Source: Dehalococcoidia bacterium UBA2777
Lineage (GTDB): Bacteria; Chloroflexota; Dehalococcoidia; UBA2247; UBA2777
Assembly: GCA_002352365.1 (NCBI GenBank)
Contig: DEIJ01000061.1
Location: 14,470 to 22,510, forward strand
Length of the DNA stretch: 8,041 nucleotides
Direction: 5' to 3'
The notes beneath the pieces were generated by a model. The model saw only the letters and a list, made by a program, of their open reading frames with translations, searched no databases and was not told the DNA's origin. The translations under genes and the position numbers were made by a program. Positions 6,061-8,041 of this stretch are shown here, piece after piece (the stretch's first letter is position 1; each line of letters begins with the position of its first letter).

Positions 6061-6282
6061 CCGAAGCTCTGCCTGGAGGTATAGCAGAAGGAGGATTTTG
6101 CGCACAAAATGTGGAGAGATAATAGATTTAGATGATGAAGCTTATGTTGCATTTAGTATTATTACTAAGATGCATATCTTGTAGCATTCAGCCAAAATCA
6201 GTAACTGGAGAGGGTGAGGTTGAACATTTGTATACTTTGATGAAAGGCAGGAAGTGAAAAAGTATGGAAGGGAGGCGAGGTA
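6061..6282. other. Gene-poor leader between copy A and hicB
   Basis: This stretch has no well-supported gene. A 28-codon frame could start at TTG 6098 behind an AAGGAGG box (6088-6094, only three bases spacing) and end at 6184, but it matches nothing I recognise. The longer version of the same frame, from 5987, runs through the palindromic element and is not credible. The region is A+T-rich after 6095 and probably supplies the promoter for hicBA. Confidence 0.4.
6231..6265 (+). promoter_or_regulatory. Possible -10 box and inverted repeat upstream of hicB
   Basis: TATACT (6231-6236) is 5 of 6 to the -10 consensus, but no good -35 box is placed for it. It overlaps the left half of an inverted repeat, ATACTTT (6232-6238) and AAAGTAT (6259-6265), with 20 bases between the halves. 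Two half-sites over a promoter would suit autoregulation, which is known for HicAB systems. The spacing is wide and this call is weak. Confidence 0.28.
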
Positions 6283-6498
6283 ATGAGGCAAATAAAAATA
6301 ATAGTTGAAAAGCACCCTGAAGGGTATGTAGCATATCCCCTTGGCTTAAAGGGTGTAGTGGTTGGAGAAGGTGATACCTACGAGGAAGCCCTTGCAGATG
6401 TGAAATCTGCTGTTAAGTTTCACATGGAAAGCTTTGGGGAAGAGGCTCTTGAAATGGATGAAGTTATAGAAACATTTGTTGCAGAAGTGGCAGTGTAA
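6283..6498 (+). CDS. hicB: HicB-family antitoxin
   Basis: This is a 71-residue protein of the HicB/UPF0150 fold. It has a first beta strand (IKIIVEK), a GYVAYPLGLKGVVVGEGDTYEEAL core (14-37) with the family's Gly-Asp/Glu-Thr-x-Glu-Glu-Ala pattern, then a helix ending in EVIETFVAEVAV. HicB neutralises the HicA mRNA interferase by covering its active site. This is the short form: there is no C-terminal helix-turn-helix or ribbon-helix-helix domain, so any promoter binding would need another factor. The ATG has AAGGGAGG at 6268-6275, seven bases upstream. The stop TAA overlaps the hicA ATG by one base (TAATG), so expression is coupled with the antitoxin first. Confidence 0.9.
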   Translation: MRQIKIIVEKHPEGYVAYPLGLKGVVVGEGDTYEEALADVKSAVKFHMESFGEEALEMDEVIETFVAEVAV

Positions 6499-6734
6499 TG
6501 AAATTTCCGAGAGATGCCCCAAAACGAAAAGTAATAAAGACTTTCGAAATTCTAGGATTCAGGATTGTAAGGGTAGGGAATCATATTTCAATGGTCAGAG
6601 AAAATCCTGATGGCAGTAAGACACCTTTAACTATGCCAAATCATGAAAGGATAAAAGGCTCTACTTCAAGAACAATTTGTAGGCAAGCCGGCATATCAAG
6701 GGAGGAGTTTCTTAAAATTTATGAGGAAGCATGA
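6498..6734 (+). CDS. hicA: HicA-family mRNA interferase toxin
   Basis: This is a 78-residue toxin with the double-stranded-RNA-binding-like HicA fold. HicA toxins cut mRNA and stop growth when not bound by HicB. The catalytic histidine is His29 in the GNHISMVRE motif (27-35), followed by the family's TPLTMPNHERIKGSTSRTI stretch (42-60) and a final helix, AGISREEFLKIYEEA. All expected parts are present, so the toxin looks active. The start overlaps the hicB stop by one base. The stop lies five bases before the inverted end of the attC-like unit, a tight spacing typical of cassette genes. Confidence 0.92.
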   Translation: MKFPRDAPKRKVIKTFEILGFRIVRVGNHISMVRENPDGSKTPLTMPNHERIKGSTSRTICRQAGISREEFLKIYEEA

Positions 6735-6746
6735 ATTCGCAACTTC

Positions 6747-6828
6747 GCCTAACACGGTGTAAAAGACTCTGCTTCGCTCCGCCCAAATTCGGCTTCGCCG
6801 AACTTCTTTTACACCGGGATGGTCAGAC
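6747..6828 (+). repeat. attC-like imperfect palindrome, copy B
   Basis: This 82-base element lies directly after hicA. A perfect 12-bp outer stem (CGGTGTAAAAGA at 6755-6766 with TCTTTTACACCG at 6805-6816) encloses a one-sided strand (6767-6787, ending CGCCCAAA) and a perfect 6-bp hairpin, TTCGGC-TTC-GCCGAA (6788-6802). The left box GCCTAAC (6747-6753) fits the attC RYYYAAC consensus exactly. The right box GTCAGAC (6822-6828) is one base off GTTRRRY. A competing outer pairing, ACACGGT (6752-6758) with ACCGTGT (6827-6833), is also possible. It shares 18 of 23 bases with copy A in the inner strand. Confidence 0.55.
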
Positions 6829-6879
6829 CGTGTGTAAACCCTTTTAACATCGAATTTGGCTCTAGGAGGTAAGAGTATT

Positions 6880-7938
6880 TTGGTCGATCTGGATGATCCT
6901 GAGGTCTATCAGCGGCTTGATCCGGGGCAGATGCTGACTCACCTGCACCGGTTTCCGCAGCAATGCAAAGAGGCCTGGCAAAAGGCCAAAGACTTTAAGT
7001 TGCCTCAACACTTTGGCAGCAGCGACAAGGTAGTCGTCATGGGTATGGGGGGCTCAGCTATTGGTGGTGACCTGGTGCGCAGCTTAACTTCATCACTAAA
7101 CACCCCTATTATCTTTATCCACCGGGATTATGACTTGCCAGCTTTTGTAGATGAGCAGACTCTGGTTATTGCCAGTAGCTATTCTGGAATGACTGAGGAG
7201 ACTCTGTCTGCCTTTTCGCAATCCTTGAAGACAAAAGCTAGAAAGTTAGTTATTACTACAGATGGCAAACTGAGAACCTTAGCTGAAGAGCATAATGTGC
7301 CCGTTTTCTTGATAGACTATTCTTCCCCACCCCGAGCTGCCCTGGGCTACGGGCTTTTGCCTCTGTTGAATTTCCTCTATCAACTTGGCTATCTGAAAGA
7401 GATACCCCAAGTTGAGGAAACTATTCAAGCTCTGGAAGTACTTGTGGAAAAGCTCCAAGAGACTGTGCCAACCCATCTCAATCCTGCCAAAGAAATAGCA
7501 ATAAAGCTCTATGATAAATTGATAGTTATTTATGGTGCTGGTCTTCTGGCTGAGGTAGCTCGGCGTTGGAAGACCCAGTTCAATGAAAATAGCAAAGCGT
7601 GGGCTTTTCATGAGGTTTTCTCTGAGCTGAACCACAATGCCGTCGTTGGTTACTCGTTCCCCAAGAAATTAGCCCAGCAGGTCTGTGTAATTCTGCTCCG
7701 CTCTCCATCTCTCCATCCCCGAATTTTGGCTCGCTACCAGGTAACTTCCGAAATCCTGGGTAAAGCTGGCATTGAGCACCAGATCGTTGACAGTGAGGAT
7801 AAAAGTGACTTGAGTCAGGTGATGAGCATGATCTTTATCGGCGACTGGGTCAGCTACTATTTGGCAATGCTCTACGAAACTGACCCCTCAGAGGTCAGAA
7901 TGATTGACTATCTGAAGGGAAGGCTAAACTCTATATGA
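6880..7938 (+). CDS. Bifunctional phosphoglucose/phosphomannose isomerase (PGI/PMI)
   Basis: This cytosolic sugar-phosphate isomerase interconverts glucose-6-phosphate or mannose-6-phosphate with fructose-6-phosphate and has two SIS domains. Counting from TTG 6880 (352 residues), the GMGGSAIGGD sugar-phosphate loop is at about 55-64 and SSYSGMTEETL at 99-109. The catalytic Glu236 lies in QFNENSK and His252 in ELNHN, all as in the archaeal/Chloroflexi PGI/PMI family. The serine-rich loop usually reads SYSGNT; here the Asn is Met. The TTG at 6880 is chosen because AGGAGGT (6864-6870) lies nine bases before it and the product then starts at the family's usual LDDPE region. A TTG at 6856 would put that ribosome binding site inside the gene. 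It begins soon after attC-like copy B and marks the return to core genes. Confidence 0.94.
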   Translation: MVDLDDPEVYQRLDPGQMLTHLHRFPQQCKEAWQKAKDFKLPQHFGSSDKVVVMGMGGSAIGGDLVRSLTSSLNTPIIFIHRDYDLPAFVDEQTLVIASSYSGMTEETLSAFSQSLKTKARKLVITTDGKLRTLAEEHNVPVFLIDYSSPPRAALGYGLLPLLNFLYQLGYLKEIPQVEETIQALEVLVEKLQETVPTHLNPAKEIAIKLYDKLIVIYGAGLLAEVARRWKTQFNENSKAWAFHEVFSELNHNAVVGYSFPKKLAQQVCVILLRSPSLHPRILARYQVTSEILGKAGIEHQIVDSEDKSDLSQVMSMIFIGDWVSYYLAMLYETDPSEVRMIDYLKGRLNSI

Positions 7939-7997
7939 ACACTGAAATTTCTAAAACAAAGGATAGATTTACCGGCTAGTATTTAATCGTCAACTGT

Positions 7998-8016
7998 TAC
8001 CACCATAAGGGTGGTA
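7998..8016 (+). other. 7-bp hairpin downstream of PGI/PMI
   Basis: TACCACC (7998-8004) and GGTGGTA (8010-8016) pair perfectly around an ATAAG loop. Only TCTT follows, so it is a poor intrinsic terminator. It also includes a purine-rich AAGGGTGG that could serve as ribosome binding site for a following start, so it may control the next gene instead. Confidence 0.4.
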
Positions 8017-8020
8017 TCTT

Positions 8021-8041
8021 GTGATTGAACTGAAGTCCATC
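8021..8041 (+). CDS. Possible start of the next gene (3' partial)
   Basis: A GTG at 8021 opens a frame reading MIELKSI to the window's end, six bases after AAGGGTGG (8007-8014). Seven residues are too few to identify a product. The start is plausible only from the ribosome binding site and direction. Confidence 0.25.

Larger units (their letters stand above)
6047..6822 (+). mobile_element. Integron-cassette-like unit carrying hicBA
   Basis: Under the integron model a cassette runs from the TTRRRY of the preceding right box to the G of its own right box, here 6047 to 6822. The unit holds a gene pair in the same orientation as its 3' attC-like element, with only 12 bases between the hicA stop and the left box at 6747. 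Its two ends are near-perfect inverted copies: ATTGGGCGAAATTGC (6046-6060) and GCAACTTCGCCTAAC (6739-6753) match at 12 of 15 positions. That is what a circularised cassette would need to rebuild a folded site. No integrase or attI is visible, so a chromosomal array fragment or a different mobile repeat remains possible. Confidence 0.45.

Noticed and set aside
5987..6184. 65-codon open frame on the plus strand
   Set aside because: Its first half is the palindromic element itself, and its start has no ribosome binding site. A shorter TTG start at 6098 is possible but unsupported.
6232..6241. Shared half-site between the KAP operator (ATACTTGAT) and the hicB leader (ATACTTTGAT)
   Set aside because: The hicB copy has an extra T and only a half-site, which is too short to argue for common regulation.
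6747..6828. Copy B as a fully canonical attC site
   Set aside because: The right box differs from GTTRRRY by one base, and the large one-sided bulge is not standard, so it is called attC-like only.
7279..7635. 118-codon open frame on the minus strand inside PGI/PMI
   Set aside because: It is a shadow of the strongly supported isomerase gene on the plus strand.
1..8041. CRISPR array, tRNA or rRNA genes
   Set aside because: No regularly spaced direct repeats, cloverleaf-like segments or rRNA signatures were seen on either strand.

Overview
The window looks like bacterial chromosome of moderate G+C content with strong AGGAGG-type ribosome binding sites. Genes are tightly packed, and every supported gene is on the + strand. 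A bifunctional phosphoglucose/phosphomannose isomerase, a nadA-queE-queC run and several TTG/GTG starts would fit a Chloroflexota (Dehalococcoidia-like) or similar anaerobic lineage. This taxonomic guess is an inference, not something read directly from a marker gene.

Layout. (1) Positions 1-1610 are a small accessory, probably defence-related, cluster: the tail of an unidentified gene, a 93-residue protein resembling the N-terminal part of a type II restriction endonuclease, an overlapping gene for a PUA/EVE-like domain fused to a PD-(D/E)XK (NucS-like) nuclease, and a small zinc-ribbon protein. (2) Positions 1645-1775 hold a good sigma-70-type promoter and two tandem hairpin units. They lead into the core metabolic operon nadA (quinolinate synthase, NAD synthesis) - queE - queC (two preQ0/queuosine steps), which ends at 4070. 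(3) Positions 4071-5926 hold a decayed Mutator/IS256-like transposase piece, then a perfect 19-bp palindrome overlapping the -35 box of a strong candidate promoter. That promoter drives a KAP-family P-loop NTPase with C-terminal TPR repeats, split by a one-base frameshift near 5146. (4) Positions 5973-6828 hold the most interesting structure. A hicBA toxin-antitoxin pair lies between two related imperfect-palindromic elements whose size, position and end boxes resemble integron attC sites. The outer stems of the two copies differ in sequence but stay complementary within each copy, while one internal strand is conserved. (5) Positions 6880-7938 return to core metabolism with the bifunctional PGI/PMI. 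A hairpin and a possible start of another gene close the window.

How it fits together. Two housekeeping blocks (nadA-queE-queC and pgi/pmi) flank about 2.8 kb of accessory DNA holding a transposase remnant, a KAP NTPase and a cassette-like toxin-antitoxin unit. This looks like an insertion hotspot. No integrase gene is visible, so the integron reading rests on site architecture alone. It needs a genome-wide search for further copies and for intI.
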